DNA of 64,000 nucleotides from Pinus tabuliformis (lineage: Eukaryota > Streptophyta > Pinopsida > Pinales > Pinaceae), in contig CM062815.1 of NCBI GenBank assembly GCA_031772625.1, positions 123,055,977 to 123,119,976 of the forward strand, given 5' to 3'. The position numbers were made by a program, and so were the translations under genes. How positions within the stretch are numbered: position 1 is the first letter of the stretch; each line of letters opens with the position of its first letter. A model generated the notes under the pieces. That model was not told the DNA's origin. It searched no databases and saw only the letters and a list, made by a program, of their open reading frames with translations. Shown here in pieces: positions 41,941-53,331 of the stretch.

Positions 41941-44184
41941 AGAGACAAAGATGATGGCCGAAATACTTTATAAATGTAGTAGAAGAGAGAGAGGATTGGA
42001 GCTTTGGGACTGCGAGAGACCTGAAACAAGCCACATATGTCAAAAATATAAGATCATGTCCTGAGTTGGGAATTCCCATGCTCAGTAGTTGTGTCAGAGT
42101 GATTTCTCAAAAAGAGGTATGACTATCATGTCCACCGATAGGCACAATGTGTAAGTTATGTCATAATATGATCAATCTGATGATTTGTCTCCAAAAACAA
42201 TATACGCAGCTTGGGATAGAAAACAAGGTTGAGTGATGTAAGCCTTTACCCAAGGTCTTGGTCGTCGCTTATCTGAACAACATATTTCTGCACATGTGAA
42301 GAAAGGATTTGAAGTCGAAGATGTCAGAAATCGTCTAATTACCACTCAATGATGAAATTTTTTAATAGATGTGGGGATGGCCACTGATAAGGATGATGGT
42401 CTCCAAGATGCACAGTACAATCTAGTGAGTGTGAGAAGGATGTTGTCGTCGAACACTCATAGAATCATTCAACTGGGAGCCAATGATGAAAACCCCCAAT
42501 CAAACGCAAGGTAACTTGCCACTGAGGATTGAAAGTTCCAGGGTAATGATATGTTTTTGGATCTACTTCCTAGATAGAGTGTTGAATTCGATAGGAAGAG
42601 ATATGTCAAAAGGAAGGTAGTGAGGTGTCCTACATCAGTTGACACGAAACGAGACACGAGTGATTTTTTTGGAGATAGATTTTGAGCAATGGGTCAAACA
42701 GATGGAGGGAAATTTTGAGGCATATGATGGTATGGTTGACACATGAAGTAGAGGATAAATGAATCCCTTGAACAGTAGAAGGAATGACATCAAGGCTACC
42801 AAGAATATTAGACTCATGAGCACCAAGGAGTGTTAGGATACACTGATGTAGGAACATCAAAGTATGAAGTAAACTCATAGGATGGTAACGTTCAGTGAGA
42901 AGCTTACAAAATAGGTTTGATGAGGGAGTGCGGATAGATTGTTGCCAAAAGATCCTTAAAATTATAGATATTGAGTCACTGTTCTATCCAATTTTTCCCC
43001 ATTTGATTAAGTTTAACGAGTCCAGACGGGTAAACTCAGTGGTCTTTTCATATTTAGAGAGTTTGAAAAGATTGTAAAGACAACTCCAAGGGGGTACCTT
43101 TGTCATGGTTGATGACTAAGTGCGACAAAGGGTTAATAGTATACCCAACATAGTTCCTTTTCCATAAGTTAGTCCATTGAGTCTGGATAAAGTGATAAAC
43201 CTATGCTCAATATACGTCTACCTCATTTTGTTACGAGTACGAGGAGACAAAGTGAACTCGATATTCTTCATGAAATTTTAACGAGTCAAACGAAGAAAAA
43301 CTCGATAGATCTTCATAAAATTTTAATTAGTTAGACGAAGAAAACTCGATATGTCTTTTTTCAGTTTAAGGAGCGAGAAAAATGAGATGAGATAATTTCT
43401 GAGGTCTTCTTCGTAGGAGTTTTACAAGCCTGAAGAAGGTAACTCGGGGATTTTTCAGTTCGAAAGTGAGAAAAATTCCTAAAAATCATGTGCTCATATC
43501 TTCTTCATAGGATTTTTACGATCCCAAAGAAGGTAACTCGAAGATTTTTCGATTCAAGAGCAAGAAAAAATCCCAAAAAAGAATGTTCTCATCTAGAGTC
43601 AAACTTGGTCAATTCTAAATAAAGGCACTAAAATATCATCAAAGCATAAGTAAAAATTGATAGAATATCAATATGGCGCATGTTTAAACCATATAGGAAT
43701 GAAAAAATTCAATTTCAATGACTAGCTAGAGTGAGTCATACCTCCAGAGTGACTATAAGAAGGGTGATAGGCCCTCATTTTCACTGTTTGAATTTTGTGA
43801 GAGTGCTCTAGAGAGAAAAAGGAGAAGAACTTTCCTGAGTGATTATGATCAATCCAGGTGATCATTCGACGTGCCATCAGTTCTAGGTAGATGGCTTCAT
43901 CCTTATCTTTCATTTATATACTTAATTCAAGCAATTTTCTAGTTAATTTTACAGTTTTGAGCAAGCCTTAGGTGGTTTGGCTGGCTAACGCAGTCTCCCA
44001 GGCCATGGGGTACGTTAAACGCCCTGACCATGAAAGGGAAGGGTGTTAGCATGCCTTGTGGGCACTAGAGGGCCAAGTTAATCGGCCAAGCACAAGATGA
44101 ACTTGGCTTTCTTGATTTCCCAGGGGTTTTTGCCAACTGAAGACTGATTCAAGGGGTGCGTTGTGCAGGAATCAAGCTTGCAAA
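41941..44184 (-). other. Non-coding 3' region of the large gypsy with hairpins
   Basis: No sense ORF is supported. Blocks at 42000-42300 resemble 24000-24300. Between 43010 and 43570 hairpins of the loop-motif type recur: 43043-43071 (TCTTTTCA/TGAAAAGA, loop TATTTAGAGAGTT), 43264-43287 (TTCTTC/GAAGAA around TTTTAACGAGTC) and a pair around 43449-43478 (ATTTTTC/GAAAAAT). The first shares both stem and loop with 25181-25209 of the other element. Confidence 0.65.
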
Positions 44185-45480
44185 ATGAGTCTGTGGAGAG
44201 AAAGAGCTCATGGTGCCGAGGAACTACAAATTCTAAATGATCAGGTTTGTTTGGAATCTTTGCGATGGTGGGAGCTGCTTAAGTATGCCATAATTAACCT
44301 GATGAAGAGTTAGGAAGATCTCCTTAGTTGGATTATATAATGGTGGGATGAACGACAGGGTGTGTTCAGGATTGGGGACCATGAACTTTCATTCGAGAGA
44401 GGCGATATATATTTCATAATTGTTTTATCGTGCAGAGGTGCATGATTAAACTTGATAGGAGGGAGAGCAGATCCTAGGACCACTGTGGAGTTGATCCAAA
44501 CATTTTATATAGATGGCAGCTAGCCAGTGAGCAACATGATTCCTATATAGCATATCAGAACAAGACCAATGAGGTCTATTCTATGGATTATCGTGCACCT
44601 AGCAAGGTCTAAGAGTTAGCATGTGGTTACAAAGGCTTAGTTTCTACTGGCATTAGACTCCTTACAACAACATGTATTCAACTGGTGTGAGGGAGTCCTC
44701 TGTCAGGTGAAAGCAGAGTTGACAACGTGTAAGACTCGGGCCCAAAGAGAGTTTGGGTATGGCACTTTGATCATGTCCTTTATAATAGAGAGAGTGCCCA
44801 TGATGAGGCCTTGTATGAGTCTAGGTATAGTCAGTCCTAGGGACCCTAGACAGGAGCGATGGGAATCCCTAACACTTCATACTGGAGGGGGACCGATTAG
44901 AAACTTTTTTTAGGATGACTTATTTGAGTGGCTTAGTGGCCAGATCCTGATGATTAAGGATTATCCTTATACCCACATGAACTACTCAGGGGATCCATAA
45001 CTGATATCGCAAATTGGCACTCAGTGGGGGCCACTAGGTAAGAGGATTGATCAAAGTGCAAAAGGTACTTTTTGTCTTTTGAATTTTATGAATTTTTATT
45101 TTTATTTTTTTATTTATTTTTTTATGGGTGAATTTTTTTTTACACGAAGCATTTTCTTGACACAGATGTGGCACCAATATGTCTTGTGGGTATTCCTCGC
45201 CATGTTAGGTGAGGTGATTAGCTACCTGGGGCTGGAGCATCAGCAGAGTGTGTGGCAGTCATCGAAGAGTTAGAACCTTGAAGGTTTGATCATGGGTGTG
45301 CCACCTCTTCCCATGAGAGAGATATCGGTCCATATGTAGCAGCACATAGTGGGGGTGATGGAGCGGTTTCTAGTGCCTCCAAGGAGGTTAGTTAGAGAGG
45401 TGATATGTTACCCTGAGAAGAAAGCTCACCAGAAGTAGGGTATGGCCAACGGGTGCTAGAGTGAGGCTTTGCAGATCCAT
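44185..45480 (+). pseudogene. Antisense ORF of the large gypsy (decayed)
   Basis: The + strand, opposite to gag-pol, reads one unshifted frame for 272 codons from ATG at 44185 to 45000, with about eight stops as point mutations. The protein is rich in Trp, Leu and Arg (MSLWRERAHGAEELQ; WWDERQGVFRIGDHELSF; ERVPMMRPCMSLGIVSPR). After a stop, GGTAAG at 45037 and a T-rich stretch ending TTGACACAG at 45165 look like a 128-bp intron. Further coding-like sequence (LIMGVPPLPMREISVH) follows to about 45480, although the phase does not close. Tat-like elements such as Grande and Retand are known to carry antisense ORFs between pol and the 3' LTR. Function unknown. Confidence 0.6.
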
Positions 45481-45536
45481 TTTTGTACTTAAAACACCCA
45501 ACTTTTGGGAATTTTTGATATAAAAAGACTAGATAA

Positions 45537-45558
45537 AATACATACATACATACATACA

Positions 45559-45590
<32 letters not shown>

Positions 45591-45605
45591 CATATATATA
45601 CATAC

Positions 45606-45663
<58 letters not shown>

Positions 45664-45690
45664 TATTTATTTATTTATTTATTTATATAT
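45537..45690. repeat. Compound microsatellite (CATA)n, (TA)n, (ATTT)n
   Basis: CATA units run from about 45537 to 45618, TA units to about 45658 and ATTT units to about 45688. ORFs across it are repeat artefacts. It lies just downstream of the second RNase H of the gypsy. Confidence 0.95.
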
Positions 45691-45789
45691 TGGTTATTAA
45701 TGGTGTATGTGTTTGTTTTGGTTTTTGTAAATTTTTAACTGTGAAAATTTTACACTCATGGATGTAACTATAAAGAATGGGACAAATGC

Positions 45790-46200
45790 CAATCCAATAT
45801 ATAATTTGCCAATGGACTAGCTAATGCATTAGATTCTCTAGGAATGTGTTCATAAGTAATAAACTCAAATTGACGTTCCAAAATTCATACCCTTAAAAAG
45901 TAACGTAACAAGATTGGATTGTGAATGTGATAGTGATTAGTCAATTGCATAACGAATAGCTGAGAGTCTAACCTGACCACTAGATTAGAGATGTACCGAG
46001 ATGAGGCTTCAGTAAGGAGTTCAATAATGAACATGTACTCAACAATATTGTTGGTGGCATAACCAATAAAATCTCCCCCGGAACTAAGTAGTTCTGACTC
46101 AGGTGTATAAATAACCCAAGTAGCAGATGGAATGTGTTGTGTGTGACGACTGGAACCATCCACATATCCGACGTATGCTCAAGGTGATGAAAACATTTGT
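45790..46200 (-). pseudogene. Second (archaeal/plant-type) RNase H of the large gypsy
   Basis: The minus frame reads VGYVDGSSRHTQH (first catalytic Asp), TPESELLSSGGDFIGYATNN with VEYMFIIELLTEA (Glu), and LVVRLDSQLFVMQL (second Asp). After one stop it continues ERQFEFITYEHIPRESNALA and PLANYILDWH. These are the ordered motifs of cellular-type RNase HI, distinct from the gypsy RNase H near 48000. Catalytic residues are mostly kept. It lies downstream of integrase, in the same direction and about 200 bp after the integrase C-terminus. Confidence 0.8.
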
Positions 46201-46439
46201 GCAATGAGAGATGTGTATGAGACAAATACCCATTTAAAAGGCAAAATATCCTCACACACCAAAATAATAAAAACTTATATACATAAAATTACAAAGCATA
46301 TGCCCAGTAGAACACTAGGAAAACTATTTTTTCAAATAGAGCCCATTACAGGGCTCGGTGAGTAGAATTTTATCACAGTCCTGAAGTTCATAAGCGCCTT
46401 TTGAAAGAACCTTAGTAACAACATATGGACTGACCCATA

Positions 46440-47430
46440 ATGGTTGAAGGTTCCTACCCCCAAGAGATCATGCTTCTGATCATAAAGTAAAGTAAGGTCG
46501 CCCTCTTGGTAAGATCGAGGCTTGACATATTTGTCATATTGGGTTTGGAATCAATGCTCATGTGCTTCAAGACCCAGTGTGGCATCTCAAGAGTCTCATC
46601 CAGATAATTTAGTGACCGCAAGAGCTCTTCTTCAGCAGTAGTGTCAGGCAGGAGTTAAACAGCTAGTTTGAGGGAGGGAATCTGACACTCGATAGGAAGA
46701 ACTGATTCTAGGTTGTAGGCAAGTTGAAATGGGGTAAATCTTGTAGTAGTTTTGCCTGAAGTTTGGTACGCCCAAAGAGCAAGATATAAAATTTGATGCT
46801 AGCAAGTTTTATGATTTCCTACTAACTGGTGGATCATGTTTTTGAGGATGTCATTGACGGCTTCCACCTGGCCATTGGCCTATGGGTAGTAGGAGGAAGA
46901 ATGTTCTTTCTGAAAACTGAGAAAAGAAGTTAAGTAAGACAACATATGGTTTTGAAAGTGGTAGCGATGGTATGTAGTGATGGTTCGAGGTACACCGAAA
47001 AGAAAAATTACCTAATTGAACAGGAATAAAGCAGTGGTTTCTCCATCAGCTCGAAAAGTGGGAATGGCTTCTGCCCGTTTCGTGAAGTAGTCCATAATGG
47101 CAATAATGAAATTGTGTCTATAAGAGGAAGTGGGGTTACAAGTGATGAAGTTGATGCCCCATTTAACAAAAGGGTCGACGGGGATAACCACGTGAAGAGG
47201 GACAGGGGGCACACACATTTTCTTTGTATAGATTTGACAAGGATGACATGGTTGGACTGCAGTAATACAATCTTTAAACAAGTTTGGACAATAGTATCAT
47301 GCATGCAAAATTTTCTAGGCAGTAGCCATGCTTGAAATATGACCACCACATGCCCCAGTGTGGAAGTCATTAATAATGTGTTCCACCTCGTCAAGTGTGA
47401 GACAACATCAAAGAATTGATTCAGTGCCAT
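46440..47430 (-). pseudogene. Large gypsy integrase
   Basis: The zinc-binding end is at 47281-47200 (DCITAVQPCHPCQIYTKK), followed by KWGINFITCNPTSSYRHNF with a first core region and FGVPRTI. The third catalytic residue is in a block reading YYP, stop, ANGQVEAVNDILKN near 46860. The C-terminal region (LALWAYQTS, FTPFQLAYN) ends near 46450 with LGVGTF-type sequence. The sequence corresponding to the second Asp (normally DNG) is damaged, and several stops occur. Confidence 0.82.
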
Positions 47431-47689
47431 GACGATATAGAGTATCGTTCAGCACTAAGTAGTGCTTGGCTTGGCAGCGGATATGACGACGATTGCCTGA
47501 TGAAAGATCTGGGTGAAAATGTTGTGTTTGGAGGTAGACAAGAATATCTCCATACTAAGGATTAGTAGAGTCAACCAGAAAGATAGATTTGTCAGGCATC
47601 GGATCGTGGGCTACCTCATCTAGGTCAGCTTTGGAAGGTCTGATAATAATTCGGCAAAGACTAGGGATTTTTTAGCCTTGGCAGTGGTG

Positions 47690-48230
47690 AAACTAGATCA
47701 AATTGTTGGAGGATCACAATCCATTTCAAATATTTTCCTCCAATGACTTGGCGAGACAAAATGTGTCTCATGGGATTCTCCAGGGAAATGATAGTAGTCT
47801 GCTGCACTAGGATGTACTATCGGAAGCGATTGATAGAAATAAAAAATGCCAAGGATATTTACTCCACGTGTGAATATCAGACTTTGGGCCCAACAAGACC
47901 TTTTGAGAGATAGTAAACCACATGCTCACTGTGATCATCATGAGTTTGAACCAACACCATGCTAATGGAGGATGGTGAGGCTGCCAGGTATAAAATAAAG
48001 TCGCGTGAATAGTCAGGAGGACTGAGTAGTGGGGCATATATGAGTGCATGTTTCAAGGCATCAAATGATCATTGAGCTTGATCATCCCACAAGTACGGCA
48101 CTCCTTTCTTGAGAAGGTGCATAAATCCTTTCATTAATTCAGTGTAATTCATGATGAAACGACATAAGAAGTTTTCATTCCCTTGCAAACTTTGGAGTTG
48201 TAAGATGGATTGTGGTGCGAGAAATTGAGT
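47690..48230 (-). pseudogene. Large gypsy first RNase H (degenerate)
   Basis: The minus strand reads SFDALKHALIYAPLLSPPDYSRDFILYLAASPSSISMVLVQ near 48075-47965. The usual catalytic CDAS is LAAS, so the first Asp is absent. Further blocks HVVYYLSKGLVGPKS and PWHFLFLSIA follow. In known dual-RNase H elements the first domain loses its active site and serves as a connection, which fits. The frame has further stops. Confidence 0.75.
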
Positions 48231-48232
48231 AA

Positions 48233-48860
48233 TCACATTTCCTTATTGGGATCAGCCCGTATCCTGTGTTTGGGGATAATGAAACCAACTAGGCATCTAG
48301 ACTTGACAAAAAATACGTACTTATGCAAATTTAGATGGATGTTATAGAACCTACACCTAAGAATGATTGCTTGAATATGAGCTAGGTGTTGGGCTCTAAT
48401 ATTGGAATGATTCAGAAGATCATCCAAGTAAGCTTGAAAAATATGTATGATCTCGTGAAATGCATAGTCCATGGCCCTCTGAAAGATTGCACCCGCATTC
48501 TTTAGAGAAAATGGGAGTTTCTAATACACAAATATGCCTGAAGGACAGATGAAGGCAGTTTTGTGTTGTTCCACAAGTTTTATAGAAATCTGGTTATAGC
48601 CTGAGAAGCCATCCATGAAGGAGAAGGACTCACAACTAGTGCAATCGTCGATTATTTGGTCAATGAATGGAGTTGGATAATTGTCTTTTGGACATGCGGT
48701 GTTCAAATCACGGTAGTCGACACAAACACGGATGGTACCTTGTTTTTTTTCAACAAGAACTAGATTGGAAATCCATTCAGTCAAGGGAACGGGGTAGATG
48801 AAACCAGTACATAATAATTTTTCAACTTCAGTCTTGATAGTTGTAGTTTTTTTGGGGTGG
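48233..48860 (-). pseudogene. Large gypsy reverse transcriptase
   Basis: Two open pieces. 48784-48521 contains WISNLVLVEKKQGTIRVCVD, YRDLNTACPKDNYP and FSFMDGFSGYNQI, ending ICPSGIFVY. After a stop, KLPFSLKNAGAIFQRAMDYAF leads into 48472-48233. There the active site reads QAYLDDLLNHS (the YxDD box with both Asp). The order and motifs are those of Ty3/gypsy RT. One stop at 48521 and changes downstream inactivate it. Confidence 0.85.
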
Positions 48861-49476
48861 AGTAGTCGAAACCTTTGCTGGAAAGGCCTAGAATTTTTAT
48901 AGACTTTGATCTCATGCTCGACAATAGAAGTATCTATGTCGGGAATTTACTCCTAAGACCAAGCGAAAAATTCACAAAATTATTTGAAAAGGTAGATGAA
49001 GCTTGCAATTTTCTCAGGATTGTAGTTGATTCTAATTTGAATGTTTTCCACGATGATTGTTTTGACCGAGATATCAATGAGCATAGCCTTTGCAAGATTT
49101 TTCAAGTTCCCTTCTGAATCCATAATTTGGATAGTTGTATAAATTGAGGGAACAGTCTTAGGTGGGTCAAAAGGCATGATTTTTACAAGTGTCGCGTCTG
49201 AATCAGATATCGAAGCATAATGATGAGAAGTTTCCCAAGGTCGCTCTTCTAAAGGCATGATCTCTCAAATAGCTTTGTCAGTAGGTAGGACTTCATTGAG
49301 GAATTCATTAGAAGGATTCATGATGGGAGAGGAAGCAATACCATTGGTCGTTACCAAAGCAGTGGAATAATTAGATGTAGATTGAATGGCTTGATAAGCC
49401 AGTTTGGCTGGTGAAAGTAGAATTTATTCTCCATAAGAGTCAATGTCTGAAGGGGCCAAGAGGATTCAAGGATAGG

Positions 49477-50100
49477 TTAGGTCATGAGGAATGGTGGATA
49501 CCATAGAAACCATCTATAGAACCTCGGCAGTAGGAGAGGAAAGAAACACAACAGGGAGGAACCCTTCAAAACATTGGTACCAACACTGACATAATAGTTA
49601 AGTATGTCACCCACTAAGGGAGCGGTGCCACCAGGCAACGGGGAGTAATCTTGGGTAAATAAGGACAGTTGATACAGTGTGACTATTTTCCTATCCAACG
49701 AGAAGAGGATGAGTCGAAAGACTGAAGAAACAATGGTAGTCATGGCATAGGTCCAACTATGGCCCAAAAGAAAATTATAGTCGAGATGATGATCTACTAC
49801 TTCAATATCCACCATTGCCATTTTCCCACTCAGAGTGATGTGGTAGCTGGAAAGATATCATTTCGGGATGAAAGTGTGGCCATCAAATGCTTTAAGAGAA
49901 TTCGATGGCAGTGTGAGAGTGGGAGAACCCAGGGTGAGCCAACATGAATTAGATATTACATAGTTCGAAGCACCTTCGTCAATGATCGTTCGATGGATAG
50001 CTCTACCTTTCGATATAACTTGCACCTGAAATGCAATTTGGTGGGAATGGCGAGGCTTACTTTTATCCATCTTAAAAATTTCTACCATGGAATCCTAAGT
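49477..50100 (-). pseudogene. Large gypsy aspartic protease
   Basis: 50088-49858 reads HRTIIDEGASNYVISNSCW and SLKAFDGHTFIPK. After a stop, 49821-49477 gives VDIEVVDHHLDYNFLLGHSW. This is the retropepsin fold with D-E-G in the active site and the LLGxxW block, as in the gag-protease gypsy at 26421-27629. It is split by a stop between the two pieces. Confidence 0.82.
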
Positions 50101-51430
50101 GTCAATTCCACTAATGGCCGAAAGAAAATTTTTATGTACTGCTGGACAAGTTTGTGATACTTCGAGAGCAGACATGGCTAACAGTTATTGTGCCAAATAT
50201 TCTACAATATTGTAGTTTTGCGCAGCACATGCAGAGTTATTGTGTGTCATGCGATGAATTGCCCCCTTGGGGGGGCGGATCACAAGGTCAACGATGGGCC
50301 TTTCGATATGAATATCATTAGGCGGCGATGGATTTGAACTCGAGGCAATGTCCAGAGCATTAGTGACTGGAATTTCATAATTTTTTGCTCTCGTTTGAAG
50401 ATAAACCGTTTCAAAGGTGTAAAACGTTGACCATCCTTCACCAAAGGAAGGAGGATGTAAATTTTCATTGCCCCCTTGCGTGGGTTGCAGTGGATTTGAA
50501 ATAAGATGTTGCTACTGTTGAGTGGGGAAAGGGTTGTTTAGGAACACTAGCTTCTGGCCAGTGTTCTTTTGAGAAAGAAGATTTGTGCATTCTTGAAGAT
50601 GAGGACATTTGTGAGTCATGTGGTCCTCCGCATAGATTTCACAAAGGAACTTGGAAATTTTTTCTTTCCCACTGTTAGATTTGGCAGCAGCTTTCTATTT
50701 GGGCTTTTTTTGTGTACCAAGCTTCTCTTTAGAAGGAGAGGTATTTTTCTTATTCTTCTTGTTTTTATCGTTGGGTTGTTGTGTAGACTACACAAATTTT
50801 ATTGTAGCGATTGGCAGAGCAATTGATCGGGTAGTATGAGTGGTATCGACTTATAACTGGGAAATGTGCTCGCTAAGTTGTTTTACAGCAGCACCAAAGG
50901 TAGCACTGATGACGCCATTAGCATGCGCACCGGGTTTTTAAGTAGCGGGAGCATTGGAAGTTCGAGGGGCATGGGGGATTACATCGTATAGTGTTTCACA
51001 CTAAGAGTAAATCAAATCTAAATGATGGGCACGATGAATGGATTGGTCTTCTGTGACTGCACCACCTAAGGCAACATCCTTGGAAATTTGAGGAATAAGT
51101 GATTTTCAGAACCAATCTACTAACAAGTCTGGAATGGGGGCTTTGACAAGCCTTCACCTACGTCTCCATTCATGGATATGATCAGAGATGTGGGTAGAGG
51201 TGTCTCAGTGTTAGGTAGTAAGGAGTTCCGTTCCGATTTCGTAGTGGATAGGAAGCTGGAAGTGCGTTAAGAATTCCATTTCCAAGGCACCAAATGTATT
51301 GACTGATGTGTGTGGTAACTCAATGTACCACTTGGAAGAATTGCCAGTAAAGGTGAGGGAAATGAGTCTGAATGGGATACTTTCATCAACCATGGAGTTC
51401 AATACACACCATAAATGGTAGGTGGTGACA
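50101..51430 (-). pseudogene. Large gypsy gag, C-terminal half with knuckle
   Basis: 51402-51211 encodes the conserved retrotransposon capsid block (ESIPFRLISLTFTGNSSKWYI, then FLTHFQLPI). Near 50640-50580 a knuckle reads CEIYAEDHMTHKCPHLQEC, with the second Cys lost. 50468-50280 is a shifted linker. The upstream half lies at 56984-58167. A fold-back element and a copia separate the two halves, and the original reading THVTTYHLWC is restored if both are removed. Confidence 0.8.
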
Positions 51431-51897
51431 TTAGGGGAATTTTGAGGTCTAAAATGGGCCTCCTAAGAAAAATTTACAACCAAAATAAACTTTATAAGAA
51501 CCAATAGGATTCAAGATGATGATGTCAACCATGGCAGATGGTTCACAATTTTTGGAGTAAAAAGGTAAAAAGATTATAAAATTATAAAACTACTTCTTCA
51601 ACTCGTATTTTCAACTTATCTCCCTAAGGTTTTACTCAAATTTCGAGTGCGACTACTCATTGGATGCAAAATTTAATTCCTCATACAAGGAGTACCCATG
51701 TTGCATACTTTCAATGGACCTTGCTACATGAAAAATGAGAAATACATGAAAAAAATCTGATTGTAATCACATTTTTCATGTATTTCCCATTTTTCGTGTA
51801 GCAAGGTCCATCGAAAGTATGCAACACGGGTTCTCCTTGGATGAGGAATCAAATTATGCATCCAATGAGTGTTTCCATTCAAAATTTGATTAAACCT

Positions 51898-52360
51898 TGT
51901 AGGTTTTAACTCCGTACAGAAATTACCTGCATACGAATTCTAAAACACGGAAAATAAACAATGCGAGAGCATAACACATAAAACACATATACACAGAGAT
52001 TTCCCCTGGATCCCAAAGCCAGGACTACCAGCTTGATTTTTCATTATATTCCTTTCAATGTTACAATACATATTTATACATGCTTAAGCACACAATACCA
52101 TGGACCGAAAACCATCGCGTCCAAAACCATGTGCGAAAAATCATGCACAAAACCATAACTAGGTCCACCCAACCTAATATAGGGTCCAAAAACAAAAAAA
52201 TTTGGGGTGCTGCCCCGGACCTCATAGAGTGGGGTTACCTACACCCCTCAGACCCCCTGTGACTCCCCCCGCAACGCAATCGGCACAACGAAGGGGGGGC
52301 TCTTTCCCCCTTCTAACCCATGGGTTAACTACGTGGGCTAGTCGTGGAAAGAATATAACA
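51898..52360 (-). repeat. Copia-5 3' LTR
   Basis: 463 bp, from TGTTATATTC at 52360 to CCTACA at 51898 on the minus strand. A TATA-like GTATAAATATG is at about 52068-52078. It is preceded by the purine tract AAGTGGGAGAATGGTGG (52361-52381), the typical copia PPT. Confidence 0.9.
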
Positions 52361-52419
52361 AAATCCACCATTCTCCCACTTGTTGTTTTCTTTCCACAGG
52401 GGGCCACAAGAGAGCTTAG

Positions 52420-52758
52420 TCATTTATTCAGCCCTGCAGTGCCCATTGTTTCTCTACACCAAGAGAACTTCTCAGAGCTCACAGATTTTTTCAATGCATC
52501 TGCAGTATTCTTCAAAGTGTCCACCTTTACCAGAAACACCTTTTTGTCTTCTATAATATCCCTCACAAAGTGATACTGAACATCAATGTGCTTTGTCTTT
52601 GAATGATATGCAGGGTTCTTTGCCAAGAAAATTGCACTTTGGCTATCACAGTCTATCCTTATAGCTCCCTGTACTAACCCTAGACTTGAACACAATCTCT
52701 GCAACCAAACTGCTTCCTTGCTTGCATGAGTGTCTGCCATGTATTCTGCCTATGTAGT
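52420..52758 (-). pseudogene. Copia-5 RNase H C-terminal half
   Basis: 52740-52420 reads MADTHASKEAVWLQRLCS, then IRIDCDSQSAIFLAKNPAYH with the second catalytic Asp, TKHIDVQYHFVRD and a degenerate TADALKKSVSSEKFSW, the usual copia pol end. It follows the preceding frame after one stop (near 52745). The purine tract and LTR start about 40 bp further on. Confidence 0.87.
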
Positions 52759-53331
52759 TTATAGTGCCACTACATATTGTTTCTTACTCATCCAACTGAC
52801 TGCACCTCCAAATAGGTTAAACACATACCCACTTGTAGATCTTCTCTGATCTAGATCTCCAGCCCAGTTTGCATCAACAAAGCCACGAATATCCAACACT
52901 CTGTCCAATCCTGGTCTTCCTTGGTAGCTCAAACCATAATCATTAGTGCCACACAAATACCTAAAAACCCGCTTCACTGTTTTCCAGTGCTCCTTCCCTG
53001 GTTTTGACATAAACCTGCTCAATACTCCCATTGCATGTGCAATGTCTGGTCTAGTACAGACCATCGCATACATCAGGCTACCGACTACACTTGCATATGG
53101 AAAATAGGACATGTCCTCTTCCTCTTCTTGTGTCTTGGGACATTGTTCAACAGATAACTTTACACCTACAGGAATAGGAACCTTCACCGGTTTATTATCC
53201 TGCATATTAAACCTCTGCAATATTGTCTCGACATACTTCCTTGTCCGATCTCTTTTAATTTCCACACCCAAAATATAGTTTGCAGCACCAAGATGTTTCA
53301 TGTCGAATTTGGAGGACAAATGGGTCTTCAA
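52759..53331 (-). CDS. Copia-5 RT thumb, connection and RNase H start
   Basis: An open 190-residue frame: MKTHLSSKFDMKHLGAANY, then ILGVEIKRDR, MSYFPYASVVGSLMYAMVCT, RPDIAHAMGVLSRFMSKPG and VKRVFRYLCGT. The RNase H start GFVDANWAGDLDQRRSTSGY is next, where the first catalytic Asp is kept. The frame stops just after MSKKQYVVAL, at the place where SLSTxEAEY would carry the catalytic Glu. It continues in the next piece. Confidence 0.88.
   Translation of the reverse strand: MKTHLSSKFDMKHLGAANYILGVEIKRDRTRKYVETILQRFNMQDNKPVKVPIPVGVKLSVEQCPKTQEEEEDMSYFPYASVVGSLMYAMVCTRPDIAHAMGVLSRFMSKPGKEHWKTVKRVFRYLCGTNDYGLSYQGRPGLDRVLDIRGFVDANWAGDLDQRRSTSGYVFNLFGGAVSWMSKKQYVVAL

Noticed and set aside
45392..45738. 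ORFs on both strands across the CATA/TA repeat
   Set aside because: They are translations of a microsatellite (YMYVC and YTYIH type repeats) with no coding signal.
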